Part shown: piece after piece, positions 1 to 7,283 of the stretch
Position numbering within the stretch: position 1 is the stretch's first letter
Layout: the number at the start of each line of letters is the position of its first letter
Source: Candidatus Pelethomonas intestinigallinarum
GTDB taxonomy: Bacteria; Bacillota; Clostridia; Oscillospirales; Oscillospiraceae
NCBI GenBank assembly: GCA_018712665.1
Contig: DVGP01000050.1
Location: 1 to 17,330 of the forward strand
Direction of reading: 5' to 3'
Length of the DNA stretch: 17,330 nucleotides
Notes under the pieces: generated by a model
Seen by the model: the letters and a program-made list of their open reading frames with translations, nothing else
Told to the model about the DNA's origin: nothing
Database searches by the model: none
Made by a program: the position numbers and the translations under genes

Positions 1-1221
1 ACCGGCAAGACCCTGCTGGCCAAGGCGGTGGCCGGAGAGGCGGGGGTCAACTTCCTGTCCATCTCGGGCTCCGACTTTGTGGAGCTCTATGTGGGCGTGG
101 GCGCCAGCCGGGTCCGGGACCTCTTTGAGGAGGCCAAGAAGGTGGCCCCCGCCGTGGTGTTCATCGACGAGATCGATGCCGTGGGCCGCCAGCGGGGCGC
201 GGGCCTGGGCGGCGGCCACGACGAGCGGGAGCAGACCCTGAACCAGCTCCTGGTGGAGATGGACGGCTTCACCAGCAACGAGGGCGTGGTGGTCCTGGCG
301 GCCACCAACCGGGCGGACATCCTGGACCCGGCCCTCTTGCGGCCGGGCCGGTTCGACCGGCAGATCTATGTGGGCCGCCCCGATTTGAAGGGCCGGGAGG
401 AGATCCTCCGGGTCCACGCCAGGAACAAGCCCCTGTCGGAGGACGTGGACCTGCGGGTGCTGGCCCAGTCCACTCCCGGCTTCTCCGGGGCGGACCTGGA
501 GAACGTCATCAACGAGGGCGCCCTCCTCTCCGCCCGGCGGGGCCAGAAGTTCATCACCATGGATATGCTTCAGGAGGCGGTGGTGAAGGTCATCGCCGGC
601 CCGGAGAAAAAGAGCCGGGTGGTGCCGCCCCACGAGCGGCGGCTCACCGCCTACCACGAGGCGGGCCACGCCGTCATGCACCACTGCCTGGCCAGCGTGG
701 ACCCGGTCCACTCCGTCACCATCATCCCCCGGGGCCAGGCCGGCGGCATGACCATCTCCCTGCCCGGGGAGGACCGGGGCTACTACTCCCGCCGGTACAT
801 GGAGGAGGAGATCGCCGCCCTGCTGGGCGGGCGGACGGCGGAGGAGCTGTTTTTGGGGGACATCTCCACCGGCGCCTCCAACGACCTCCAGCGGGCCAGC
901 GCCATGGCCCGGCGGATGGTCACCGCCTACGGCATGAGCGAGCGCCTGGGGGCCGTCAGCTACGACTCCGGCCACGACGAGGTGTTCATCGGCCGGTCCA
1001 TGGCCCAGGCCAAGAGCTACTCCGAGGAGGTGGCCGCCCAGATCGACCAGGAGGTGAAGGCCATTATCGACGCCGGCTGCCGCCGGTGCCGGGAGGTGCT
1101 GGAGCAGTACCGGGAGCAGACGGAGCGGGCCGCCCAGTACCTGCTGGAGCACGAGACCATGTCGGGGGAGGACTTCGCTGCCGTCATGGGTTTCCCCAAG
1201 GTCACCGACCCGGAGCTGTAG
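1..1221 (+). CDS. ftsH: ATP-dependent zinc metalloprotease FtsH (5' truncated by window edge)
   Basis: This is the C-terminal 406 residues of FtsH, the membrane-anchored AAA+ protease that extracts and degrades membrane and short-lived cytosolic proteins. The window opens inside the Walker A loop (TGKT at codons 1-4), so the N-terminal membrane segments and the first part of the ATPase lie outside. Visible marks are Walker B (VVFIDEID), the second region of homology (ATNRADILDPALLRPGRFD), the zinc-protease motif HEAGH at fragment residues 219-223, and the downstream NDLQRAS segment that holds the third zinc ligand in this family. The frame runs unbroken to TAG at 1219-1221 and is followed at once by a strong terminator, so ftsH is the last gene of its transcript. 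The identity is secure; only the start is missing. Confidence 0.97.
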   Translation, partial: TGKTLLAKAVAGEAGVNFLSISGSDFVELYVGVGASRVRDLFEEAKKVAPAVVFIDEIDAVGRQRGAGLGGGHDEREQTLNQLLVEMDGFTSNEGVVVLAATNRADILDPALLRPGRFDRQIYVGRPDLKGREEILRVHARNKPLSEDVDLRVLAQSTPGFSGADLENVINEGALLSARRGQKFITMDMLQEAVVKVIAGPEKKSRVVPPHERRLTAYHEAGHAVMHHCLASVDPVHSVTIIPRGQAGGMTISLPGEDRGYYSRRYMEEEIAALLGGRTAEELFLGDISTGASNDLQRASAMARRMVTAYGMSERLGAVSYDSGHDEVFIGRSMAQAKSYSEEVAAQIDQEVKAIIDAGCRRCREVLEQYREQTERAAQYLLEHETMSGEDFAAVMGFPKVTDPEL

Positions 1222-1240
1222 CGGCATGCAGCGAAAAGCC

Positions 1241-1281
1241 GAGGAGGAGGCCGCCCACCAGGGGCGGCCTCCTCCTCTTTT
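1241..1281 (+). terminator. Intrinsic terminator of ftsH, probably bidirectional
   Basis: A perfect 16-bp stem (1241-1256 with 1262-1277) closes a 5-nt loop and is followed by TTTT on the plus strand. On the minus strand the same hairpin is followed by ggcTTTT, so it could also end transcription of the convergent 58-aa gene. It lies 20 bp after the ftsH stop codon. Confidence 0.88.
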
Positions 1282-1352
1282 CATACGCCGGCGGGCACAG
1301 TCTGCCGGCGTCCATTCTCCCTTCATAAAACCTTGAGGCTTGTCCAGCGCCT

Positions 1353-1529
1353 TTACGCGCTGATCCCTTCCGCCTGGGATATGTAGCGCTCCTCCGCCTC
1401 CCGCAGGGCGGCGGCCAGGACCTGACCTGCTTTGCGAGCCAGCAGGTCGTCGTAAACGCAGCACTCCAGGATAGAGATGGCCCGGTCCACCTGACCCACA
1501 AGGATCGCGTACTCTTTTTGATAGTCCAT
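1353..1529 (-). CDS. Small hypothetical protein, 58 aa
   Basis: A 58-residue frame starts at ATG 1529 (MDYQKEYAILVG...) and ends at TAA 1353-1355. A GGAGGAAT ribosome site lies 7 nt before the ATG, which is the main evidence that it is translated. The protein looks like a mostly helical, soluble, acidic peptide with two adjacent Cys in mid-sequence (ILECCVYDD) and an amphipathic second half (LLARKAGQVLAAALREAEERY). It has no membrane segment or signal peptide. I do not recognise a family and assign no function. It stands alone, convergent with ftsH and divergent from the permease-glycosidase gene, behind an unusually long and structured leader. Its transcript may end at the ftsH hairpin read in reverse. 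Confidence 0.7.
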   Translation of the reverse strand: MDYQKEYAILVGQVDRAISILECCVYDDLLARKAGQVLAAALREAEERYISQAEGISA

Positions 1530-1643
1530 AGTAGAATTCCTCCATAATAATGCGCGGCTGAAAGGGGGGAACCGGCACGGCGGCAGGCCTCCGCGGCAGG
1601 CCGGCGGCAGATGGGGGGATAGAGCGCGCTCCCTGCCGGTTCC
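1530..1643 (-). promoter_or_regulatory. Long structured 5' leader of the 58-aa gene, with a candidate promoter
   Basis: On the minus strand a TATACT -10 box sits at 1651-1656, without a good -35, which predicts an RNA start near 1643-1644. The RNA would then begin with GGAACCGGCA (1643-1634), which pairs perfectly with TGCCGGTTCC (1577-1568). This 10-bp closing stem encloses about 56 nt holding a GGCCT/AGGCC hairpin and three copies of CTGCCGC (plus-strand GCGGCAG at 1580, 1593 and 1604). The ribosome site follows outside the stem. It looks like a self-contained leader RNA, but it fits no riboswitch class that I can name. The rest of the 1530-1819 gap holds the divergent promoter region of the next gene. 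Confidence 0.4.
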
Positions 1644-1694
1644 TGAGGACAGTATAACCGGGCTGGACTGAATAATTTGTCGGAACCTGTAACC

Positions 1695-1724
1695 TGTGGA
1701 AAATTTTGTTGAAGCATGTGGAAA
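1695..1724 (+). repeat. Direct repeat TGTGGAAA, 22 bp apart, upstream of the MFS-GH2 promoter
   Basis: TGTGGAAA occurs at 1695-1702 and again at 1717-1724, close to two helical turns apart, ending 18 bp before the -35 box at 1743. This spacing fits a pair of half-sites for a transcription activator of a sugar-use gene. No regulator gene is in the window, so the role is an inference. Confidence 0.3.
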
Positions 1725-1742
1725 TCTGGGGAGAAAGGCCCC

Positions 1743-1771
1743 TTGCGGCCCGGCCTGCGCCGGGGTATAAT
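1743..1771 (+). promoter_or_regulatory. Sigma-A type promoter of the MFS-GH2 gene
   Basis: A perfect TATAAT -10 box (1766-1771) lies 17 bp after TTGCGG (1743-1748), a partial -35. The expected start near 1778 gives a leader of about 40 nt. That leader holds the GGAGGGAGGA ribosome site (1804-1813) ahead of ATG 1820. The weak -35 beside a perfect -10 is typical of activator-dependent promoters. Confidence 0.6.
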
Positions 1772-1819
1772 ACCGGTAAGAACGGGCGGCCGGCGGCCGC
1801 CCCGGAGGGAGGATACGCT

Positions 1820-4800
1820 ATGGCGGACAAGCGCGCCGGCGCCCTGGGGGCCCGGACCTGGACGGCCCTGCTGGTCTTCGGCCTCATCGGCCAGATCGCC
1901 TGGGTCGTGGAGAATATGTACTTCAACGTGTTCCTCTACAACACCGTCACCGGGGACACGGGGATGATCGCCGCCATGGTGGCCTGGAGCGCGGCGGTGG
2001 CCACGGTGACCACCCTGGCGGTGGGGGCCCTGTCGGACAAGCTGGGGCGGCGGAAGGGCTTCATCGTCACCGGCTACCTGCTGTGGGGCCTGAGCGTCAT
2101 GGCCTTCGCCCTGGTGTCGGTGCAGGGGCTGGAGCGGTTCCTGCCGGCGGCCCGGGCGGTGCGGGCGGCGGCGGTCATCGTCATCATTTTGGACTGCGTT
2201 ATGACCTTTTTCGGCAGTTCCGCCAACGACGCGGCCTTCAACGCCTGGGTCACCGACGTCACCGGGGAGGAGAACCGGGGCCGGGTGGAGGCGGTGCTGT
2301 CCGTCATGCCCCTCATCGCCATGCTGGTGGTCTTCGGGGCCCTGGACGGCCTCACCACCGCGGGCCGCTGGGAGCTGTTCTTCCTGATCGTCGGCGGGCT
2401 GACCATGCTGGGGGGAATTCTGGGCCGCTTCCTGATCCAGGAGCCGGCGGACCTCCGCCCGGCGGAGGGGAAATACCTTGCCAATATCCTCTACGGCCTG
2501 CGGCCCGGGGTGGTCCTCTCCCACCCGGAGCTGTACCTGAGCCTCCTGGCCCTGGCGGTGTACGCCGCCAGCCAGCAGGTCTACATGCCCTATCTCATCA
2601 TCTACATCCAGCGGTTCCTGGGCATCGACAACTACGCCCTGGTGCTGGGCGTGGTGCTCCTGGCTGCCAGCGCCGTCAGCGTGGCCTTAGGCCGGGTCAT
2701 CGACAAGCGGGGCAAGCTGAACGTGGCCCGCCCCGCCGCCATCGTGGCTGCGGCGGGCCTGGTGGGGATGTTCTTTGTCCGCTCCATGGGGATGGTGATG
2801 GCGGCGGGGATCGTCATGCTGGGGGCCAGCATGGTCCTGTCCGCCTGCCTCCAGGGCCTGGTCCGGGACCACACCCCCCAGGGGAAGGCCGGCCAGTTCC
2901 AGGGGGTCCGCATCCTCTTCCAGGTGCTGCTGCCCATGGTGACTGGGCCCTACATCGGCGCCGCCGTCATTCGGAGCACCGGCCGGACCTACGAGGAGCT
3001 GGGGGTGGTCAAGGAGGTGCCCACAGCGGAGATCTTCCTCTTCTCCGCCCTGGTGCTCCTGCTGATCTTCCTGCCCCTGCGCTTCCTCCGCCGCCGCAGG
3101 GACGGCGGGCGGCGCGCTCCCCTGCGGCCCCTCATGACCCCCTGGGGGGAGAAGCTGGACCGGGACGCCCCCCTCCAGGAGTACCCCCGCCCCCAACTCC
3201 GCCGGGAGAGCTATGTAAACTTGAACGGCCGCTGGCGCTACGCCATCTGCCCCGCCGGGAGGGCCCCGGACGGCTGGGACGGGGAGATCGTGGTCCCCTT
3301 CTCCCCCGAGAGCCTCCTCTCCGGGGTGGGACGGCAGGTGGGGCCGGAGGACGAGCTGTGGTACCACCGGACCTTTGCCCTGCCGGAGGGCTTTCAAAAG
3401 CGTTCTTCGGACCGTGTCCTCCTCCACTTCGGGGCGGTGGACCAGGAGTGCCGGGTCTTCGTCAACGGGGAGCTGGCCGGGGAGCACCGTGGGGGCTACC
3501 TGCCCTTCACCCTGGATATCACCGACATTCTGGCGGAGGGAGAGAACACCCTGACCGCGGCGGTCACCGACCGGACCTCCAAGGGCCCCCACGCCTACGG
3601 CAAGCAGAGCTTCACCCCCGGCGGCATCTGGTACACCCCCCAGAGCGGCATCTGGCAGACGGTGTGGCTGGAGGCCGTGCCGGAGAACTATATCAAGTCC
3701 CTCCGCTTTACCCCCCTCTACGACGAGAAAACGGCCCGTCTCCAGATCGAGGCGGACCGGGCGGAGGGCGCGAACATCGTGGTGCGGAAGGCGGGGGAGG
3801 TCATCGCCGAGGAGTGGACGGACGAGAAGGGGGAGGCGGCGGTGCTGATCCAAGCGGAGCACTTCCGGCCCTGGAGCCCCGATGACCCATTCCTCTACGA
3901 CGTGACCGTCACCCTGGGGGAGGACCGGGTGGAGAGCTACTTCGCCCTGCGGAAGATCTCCGTGGTAGAGCGGCAGGGGCAGAAGGTCCTGGCCCTCAAT
4001 GACCGGCCCATTTTCCTCTCCGGGGTCCTGGACCAGGGCTACTGGCCCGACGGCCTGTACACTGCCCCCAGCGACGAGGCCCTGGTCTACGACATCCAGA
4101 CCATGAAGGACCTGGGCTTCAACCTGCTCCGCAAGCACATCAAGATCGAGCCCCTGCGGTGGTACTACCACTGCGACCGGCTGGGGATACTGGTGTGGCA
4201 GGACCTGGTCAGCGGCGGCAGCCACATGAACCCCCTGGTCATCCAGGTGCTGCCCTTCCTGGGTGTTCACCTGCGGGACTGGCGGCACCAGCTCTTCGGC
4301 CGGGGGGACGAGGCCAGCCGGGACCAGTTCGTCCAGGACCTGTACGACACGGTGGCGCTGCTGTACAACACCCCCTCCCTGGCGGCGTGGGTTCCCTTCA
4401 ACGAGGGCTGGGGCCAGTTCGACAGTTTGCAGATCACCCAGCTGCTCTGGGAGGAGGACGGCACCCGGCTGGTGGACCACGCCAGCGGCTGGCACGACCA
4501 GGGCGGCGGGGACTTCAAGAGCCGCCACGTCTACTTCCACAAGGTCCGTCTCCGGCCCGACGGCCGCCGGGTCCTGGCCCTGACGGAGTTCGGCGGCTAC
4601 AGCCTGCCCCTTCCCGGCCACACCGCCAGCGACAGGGAGTTCGGCTACCGGATGTACCGCGGCACCGAGGAGCTGACGGCGGCCTGGCGGCGGCTCTACG
4701 AGGGGGAGGTCATCCCCCACATGGAGCGCCGGGGGCTGTCCGCGGCGGTGTACACCCAGCTCAGCGACGTGGAGGAGGAGGTCAACGGCCTGCTCACCTA

Positions 4801-4867
4801 CGACCGGAAGGTCTGCAAGGTGGACCCCGCCGTGGTCCGGGAGATCAACCGCCGCCTGCGCTTCTGA
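1820..4867 (+). CDS. MFS transporter fused to a glycoside hydrolase family 2 enzyme (1015 aa)
   Basis: The first about 430 residues form a 12-helix major facilitator permease. The MFS signature GALSDKLGRRKG lies between TM2 and TM3 (residues 69-80), and the sequence recalls SLC45/GPH-like sugar carriers. After TM12 (LFSALVLLLIFLPLRFL) and an Arg-rich stretch the frame continues without a stop into a complete GH2 enzyme. This has a jelly-roll sugar-binding domain (NLNGRW near 467; SGIWQTVWLE), an Ig-like domain, and a TIM barrel. The predicted acid/base is Glu862 (WVPFNEGWGQFD) and the nucleophile Glu923 (LTEFGG). An even helix number puts both ends in the cytoplasm, so imported glycoside could be cleaved as it enters. 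Start ATG 1820 is chosen for its ribosome site. An internal ATG at 3134 (residue 439) could start the GH2 part alone but has no Shine-Dalgarno. Beta-galactosidase and beta-glucuronidase activity cannot be told apart by eye. Confidence 0.9.
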   Translation: MADKRAGALGARTWTALLVFGLIGQIAWVVENMYFNVFLYNTVTGDTGMIAAMVAWSAAVATVTTLAVGALSDKLGRRKGFIVTGYLLWGLSVMAFALVSVQGLERFLPAARAVRAAAVIVIILDCVMTFFGSSANDAAFNAWVTDVTGEENRGRVEAVLSVMPLIAMLVVFGALDGLTTAGRWELFFLIVGGLTMLGGILGRFLIQEPADLRPAEGKYLANILYGLRPGVVLSHPELYLSLLALAVYAASQQVYMPYLIIYIQRFLGIDNYALVLGVVLLAASAVSVALGRVIDKRGKLNVARPAAIVAAAGLVGMFFVRSMGMVMAAGIVMLGASMVLSACLQGLVRDHTPQGKAGQFQGVRILFQVLLPMVTGPYIGAAVIRSTGRTYEELGVVKEVPTAEIFLFSALVLLLIFLPLRFLRRRRDGGRRAPLRPLMTPWGEKLDRDAPLQEYPRPQLRRESYVNLNGRWRYAICPAGRAPDGWDGEIVVPFSPESLLSGVGRQVGPEDELWYHRTFALPEGFQKRSSDRVLLHFGAVDQECRVFVNGELAGEHRGGYLPFTLDITDILAEGENTLTAAVTDRTSKGPHAYGKQSFTPGGIWYTPQSGIWQTVWLEAVPENYIKSLRFTPLYDEKTARLQIEADRAEGANIVVRKAGEVIAEEWTDEKGEAAVLIQAEHFRPWSPDDPFLYDVTVTLGEDRVESYFALRKISVVERQGQKVLALNDRPIFLSGVLDQGYWPDGLYTAPSDEALVYDIQTMKDLGFNLLRKHIKIEPLRWYYHCDRLGILVWQDLVSGGSHMNPLVIQVLPFLGVHLRDWRHQLFGRGDEASRDQFVQDLYDTVALLYNTPSLAAWVPFNEGWGQFDSLQITQLLWEEDGTRLVDHASGWHDQGGGDFKSRHVYFHKVRLRPDGRRVLALTEFGGYSLPLPGHTASDREFGYRMYRGTEELTAAWRRLYEGEVIPHMERRGLSAAVYTQLSDVEEEVNGLLTYDRKVCKVDPAVVREINRRLRF

Positions 4868-4868
4868 A

Positions 4869-5135
4869 CTATGTAAACACCCACTGGACCAGGAGCAGCA
4901 GCACCACCCCCGGCACCCCCAGCACCCCCACCACCAGGGCGTTGAAGAGATTCACCCCCAGGCTCAGGCCCGTGAAGGGGGAGGTGACGTTGAGGAGGAT
5001 CAGGGCGCCCAGGCCCAGCAGGGTGTTCAGCAGCGCCTTCCCCGCCAGGCGCAGGGGAGCGGAGAACACCATCCCCACCAGGGCCAGCAGGAACAGAGCC
5101 GCCATGGTGAGGAGCAGAATGGTCCCTACGTCCAT
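4869..5135 (-). CDS. bofA: BofA family protein (pro-sigma-K processing inhibitor)
   Basis: An 88-residue integral membrane protein with about two hydrophobic segments and the family's C-terminal signature GVNLFNALVVGVLGVPGVVL. In Bacillus subtilis BofA sits in the outer forespore membrane and, with SpoIVFA, holds the intramembrane protease SpoIVFB inactive until engulfment is complete. That timing controls pro-sigma-K cleavage in the mother cell. ATG 5135 follows a GGGAGGGG ribosome site that lies inside the end of yaaL. The two frames overlap by 10 bp, which indicates translational coupling. Its TAG stop (4869-4871) is one base away from the stop of the convergent MFS-GH2 gene. Confidence 0.9.
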   Translation of the reverse strand: MDVGTILLLTMAALFLLALVGMVFSAPLRLAGKALLNTLLGLGALILLNVTSPFTGLSLGVNLFNALVVGVLGVPGVVLLLLVQWVFT

Positions 5136-5398
5136 CGGCCCCTCCCGCCCACACCGGCTGTGACGGCGGTCTTGGCGCAGGTCTCCAGCTCCTTGATCTG
5201 CCGCAGCAGGTAGTTCATCCGGGATTGGAGGGCCCGGATCTCGAAGATGCAGGACTCCGTGAGCTCCGGGTCGCTGGTGTAGTCGAAGGCGGCGTAGGCG
5301 TGGTTCAGGGCGTCCTGGGTGGTTTGCAGGCTTGTCTTAAGTTCCAGCAGCGCGGGCCCGTCGCCCTGGCGGGGGCGGATGGGAGAAATTCGTCTCAT
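5126..5398 (-). CDS. yaaL: YaaL family protein (DUF2508), 90 aa
   Basis: A small soluble helical protein with the DUF2508 pattern: LLELKTSLQTTQDALNHAYA, then FDYTSDPELTESCIFEIRAL, then QSRMNYLLRQIKELE. The family lies directly upstream of bofA in B. subtilis, and the same order holds here. Its biochemical role is unknown. I start it at ATG 5398 (MRRISPIRP) because AAGGAGG lies 8 nt upstream; an in-frame ATG at 5422 would have no Shine-Dalgarno. The frame overlaps bofA by 10 bp. The pair is divergent from tadA, with about 100 bp between the two starts. I see no clear promoter in that gap. Confidence 0.85.
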   Translation of the reverse strand: MRRISPIRPRQGDGPALLELKTSLQTTQDALNHAYAAFDYTSDPELTESCIFEIRALQSRMNYLLRQIKELETCAKTAVTAGVGGRGRWT

Positions 5399-5497
5399 GG
5401 CAGGTCCCTCCTTGGTTTCCAATCTATGAACAGTTTGGACAAATATTCCTGCTTTTATTACGGGAGGGAAAGGAAATTACGGAAGGAGGGGAGACAC

Positions 5498-5956
5498 TTG
5501 CGGGAGACCTATATGCGCATGGCCCTGGCCCTGGCGGAGGAGGCCGGGGCGGCGGGGGAAATTCCGGTGGGCTGCGTCATCGTCCGGGACGGACAGGTGG
5601 TCGGACGGGGCCGCAACCGCCGGGAGGAGAAGGGCAGCGCCCTGTCCCACGCGGAGGTGGAGGCCATCGCCCAGGCCAACGCCGCCCTGGGGGACTGGCG
5701 GCTGGAGGACTGCGAGCTCTACGTCACCCTGGAGCCCTGCCCCATGTGCGCCGGGGCCATTCTGAACGCCCGGATCCCCCGGGTCTGGTTCGGGGCCCGG
5801 GACCGAGTCATGGGGGCCTGCGGGGGAGTGATAAACCTCTTCATGGAGGACTTCCCGAACCGGCCCGCCCTGGTGGGCGGGGTGCTGGAGGAGGAGTGCC
5901 GGCAGGTGCTGACGAAGTTTTTTCAAAGCCTCCGGCGGCGGACGCCGGAGATTTAA
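5498..5956 (+). CDS. tadA: tRNA-specific adenosine deaminase TadA
   Basis: TadA converts A34 to inosine at the wobble position of tRNA-Arg(ACG). It is a 152-residue zinc deaminase with HAE (His51, catalytic Glu53) and PCPMC (Cys81, Cys84), which supply the zinc site and proton shuttle. The N-terminal helix (MRMALALAEEAGAAGEIPVG) is typical of the family. I choose TTG 5498 as start because AAGGAGG ends 9 nt before it and it gives the normal family length. ATG 5513 is an alternative, and longer upstream extension would cross the ribosome site. It is a single gene closed by a strong terminator at 6054-6103. A related cytidine or guanine deaminase is less likely given the HAE and PCPMC spacing. 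Confidence 0.93.
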   Translation: MRETYMRMALALAEEAGAAGEIPVGCVIVRDGQVVGRGRNRREEKGSALSHAEVEAIAQANAALGDWRLEDCELYVTLEPCPMCAGAILNARIPRVWFGARDRVMGACGGVINLFMEDFPNRPALVGGVLEEECRQVLTKFFQSLRRRTPEI

Positions 5957-6053
5957 TACTTTTGTAATAGACGCCGCTGGTTTTTGTAACATCCTGGTAG
6001 TAACATCATCCTTGCAAGAGACAATAACTTCTTTTCATCCAATCTTCCAAAAC

Positions 6054-6103
6054 ATAACCACAGGAGCGGAGGGCCAGGCCCCCGCTCCTGCGGTTATCTT
6101 TTT
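6054..6103 (+). terminator. Intrinsic terminator of tadA
   Basis: A 16-bp stem with a single A/C mismatch (6054-6069 with 6082-6097), a 12-nt loop, then C and five T. It lies about 100 bp after the tadA stop. The 5957-6053 stretch was checked for the SRP RNA that follows tadA in B. subtilis, and no such sequence is there. Confidence 0.85.
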
Positions 6104-6134
6104 ATTTTGCGAAACCGGGGCGTCGTTGGAGGCG

Positions 6135-6668
6135 TCACAGCCAGAACCTGTGGGAGAGGCAGCCCCGGAGGATCGAGGCGATCCCCTGCAGGATCAGGAA
6201 AACGCCCGCCAGGACTAAAATGGCCACCATGCCCGCTACCGGGTCCAGGAAGGAGAAGAAGCCCAGGGCGGCCAGGATCAGCCCCAGGGCGGTGAACCAG
6301 CCCCAGCCCCGGACGCCCAGCCGGCGCAGCTCGAAGGAGTTGGCGAACTTGCTGATCCCGGAGCACATCAGCCACATGCCGAAGATGAAGGGCAGGGTCA
6401 GGGCGGTGAACCACTGGTTGAACAGGATGAACAGGGACAGCAGCACCGTCAGTATGCCGTCCACCAGGAACCAGCCCGCCCCGGCCATGCATCTGTTTCC
6501 GACCGCGAAGATCACGATGTCAACAACGCCGGAGAGGAGCATGGCGACGCCAAAGAACAGGGAGATGCTGGAGAGCGTCAGGCTGGGGGATGCCAGACAG
6601 AGGACTCCCGCCACGATCAGCAGGACCCCGGCGACCACCCACAGGACGCGGGAGACGTTTCGGCTCAT
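6135..6668 (-). CDS. DUF308 / HdeD-like membrane protein
   Basis: A 177-residue protein made of six hydrophobic helices arranged as repeated helix pairs, with the DUF308 pattern: VLWVVAGVLLIVAGVLCLASP at the N-terminus and GIASILRGCL near the C-terminus. The family includes HdeD, linked to acid resistance in Escherichia coli, but its molecular action is not established. Here it may relate to envelope or acid stress; that is an inference. ATG 6668 follows AAAGAGG by 8 nt. It lies downstream of hsp20 on the same strand but is separated from it by a strong terminator. It therefore either depends on read-through or has its own promoter in the 43-bp gap, where I see none clearly. Confidence 0.85.
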   Translation of the reverse strand: MSRNVSRVLWVVAGVLLIVAGVLCLASPSLTLSSISLFFGVAMLLSGVVDIVIFAVGNRCMAGAGWFLVDGILTVLLSLFILFNQWFTALTLPFIFGMWLMCSGISKFANSFELRRLGVRGWGWFTALGLILAALGFFSFLDPVAGMVAILVLAGVFLILQGIASILRGCLSHRFWL

Positions 6669-6710
6669 ACAGAAAACCTCTTTTCGTCAGAGATCAAAAC
6701 TGGGAAACTG

Positions 6711-6746
6711 GGAAAAAGAGCGGGCGCCCGTCTCCACGGGCGCCCG
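6711..6746 (-). terminator. Intrinsic terminator of hsp20
   Basis: Read on the minus strand, an 11-bp perfect stem (6746-6736 with 6731-6721) closes a 4-nt loop and is followed by CTCTTTTTCC. It starts 7 bp after the hsp20 stop codon. Confidence 0.88.
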
Positions 6747-6752
6747 ACCCGA

Positions 6753-7196
6753 TCATCCGATGGCGATGGTGGAGCGCTTGGGCAGCTCCTTCTTGGCCTC
6801 CTTGGGCATGGAGATCCGCAGGATGCCGTCCTCGTACTTGGCGGTCACCTGGTCCGGTTCCACGTCGCCCACATAGAAGCTTCGGCTGCAGGCCCCGGCG
6901 TACCGCTCCTGGCGGATGTACCGACCCTTCCTGTCCTCCTCGTCCTTGTCCAGGCCCTTGGCGGCGCTGACGGTCAGGCAGTCGTCCTTCAGGTCCACGG
7001 TGATCTCATCCCTCTTGAAGCCGGGCAGGTCGATGTCCACCTCGTAGGTATCCTCTGTCTCCCGCACGTCGGTCTTTATCAGGTTCTTGGCCCGCTTGCC
7101 GTACAGCGGGTCGCGGCCGTTCCATGCGGGATGTCCCGTAAAGTAATCGTCAAAGAACTCATCAAACAAATTTTCACCAAAGATGCTGGGCAACAT
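6753..7196 (-). CDS. Small heat shock protein, Hsp20/alpha-crystallin family
   Basis: This 147-residue ATP-independent holdase binds unfolding proteins during heat or other proteotoxic stress. The N-terminal arm (MLPSIFGENLFDEFFDDYF) is followed by a full alpha-crystallin domain from about residue 40 to 135. It includes DLPGFKRDEITVDLKDDCLT and the hallmark YEDGILRISMPK. The C-terminal IAI tail (STIAIG) matches the I-x-I motif that links subunits into oligomers. ATG 7196 is set by GGAGGAATCA just upstream. A promoter overlapped by a CIRCE operator controls it, so HrcA repression is expected. It is monocistronic by virtue of the terminator at 6711-6746. Confidence 0.95.
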   Translation of the reverse strand: MLPSIFGENLFDEFFDDYFTGHPAWNGRDPLYGKRAKNLIKTDVRETEDTYEVDIDLPGFKRDEITVDLKDDCLTVSAAKGLDKDEEDRKGRYIRQERYAGACSRSFYVGDVEPDQVTAKYEDGILRISMPKEAKKELPKRSTIAIG

Positions 7197-7283
7197 ATTG
7201 ATTCCTCCATTCTGATTCTCTTGCTCGATCTTGTTTGCCCTGCGGCGGGGGGCCCTTTTGCCCTCCTCTCTCGGAACAATTTT

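Noticed and set aside
1285..1311. ACGCCGGC/GCCGGCGT hairpin after the ftsH terminator
   Set aside because: There is no T run on either strand and the loop is 11 nt; the adjacent 16-bp terminator explains the site better.
1202..2524. 440-codon minus-strand frame covering the 58-aa gene
   Set aside because: It crosses a promoter region and the ftsH terminator and is in a different frame from the 58-aa protein, which has the ribosome site. The residue mix is low-complexity.
2687..4720. 677-codon open frame on the minus strand
   Set aside because: Antisense to the GH2 domain, with repetitive composition (Val, Gly, Leu, Pro) and no ribosome site.
5957..6053. Possible SRP RNA after tadA, as in Bacillus
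   Set aside because: The conserved SRP core (GGAAGG ... AGCAGC type loops) is absent.
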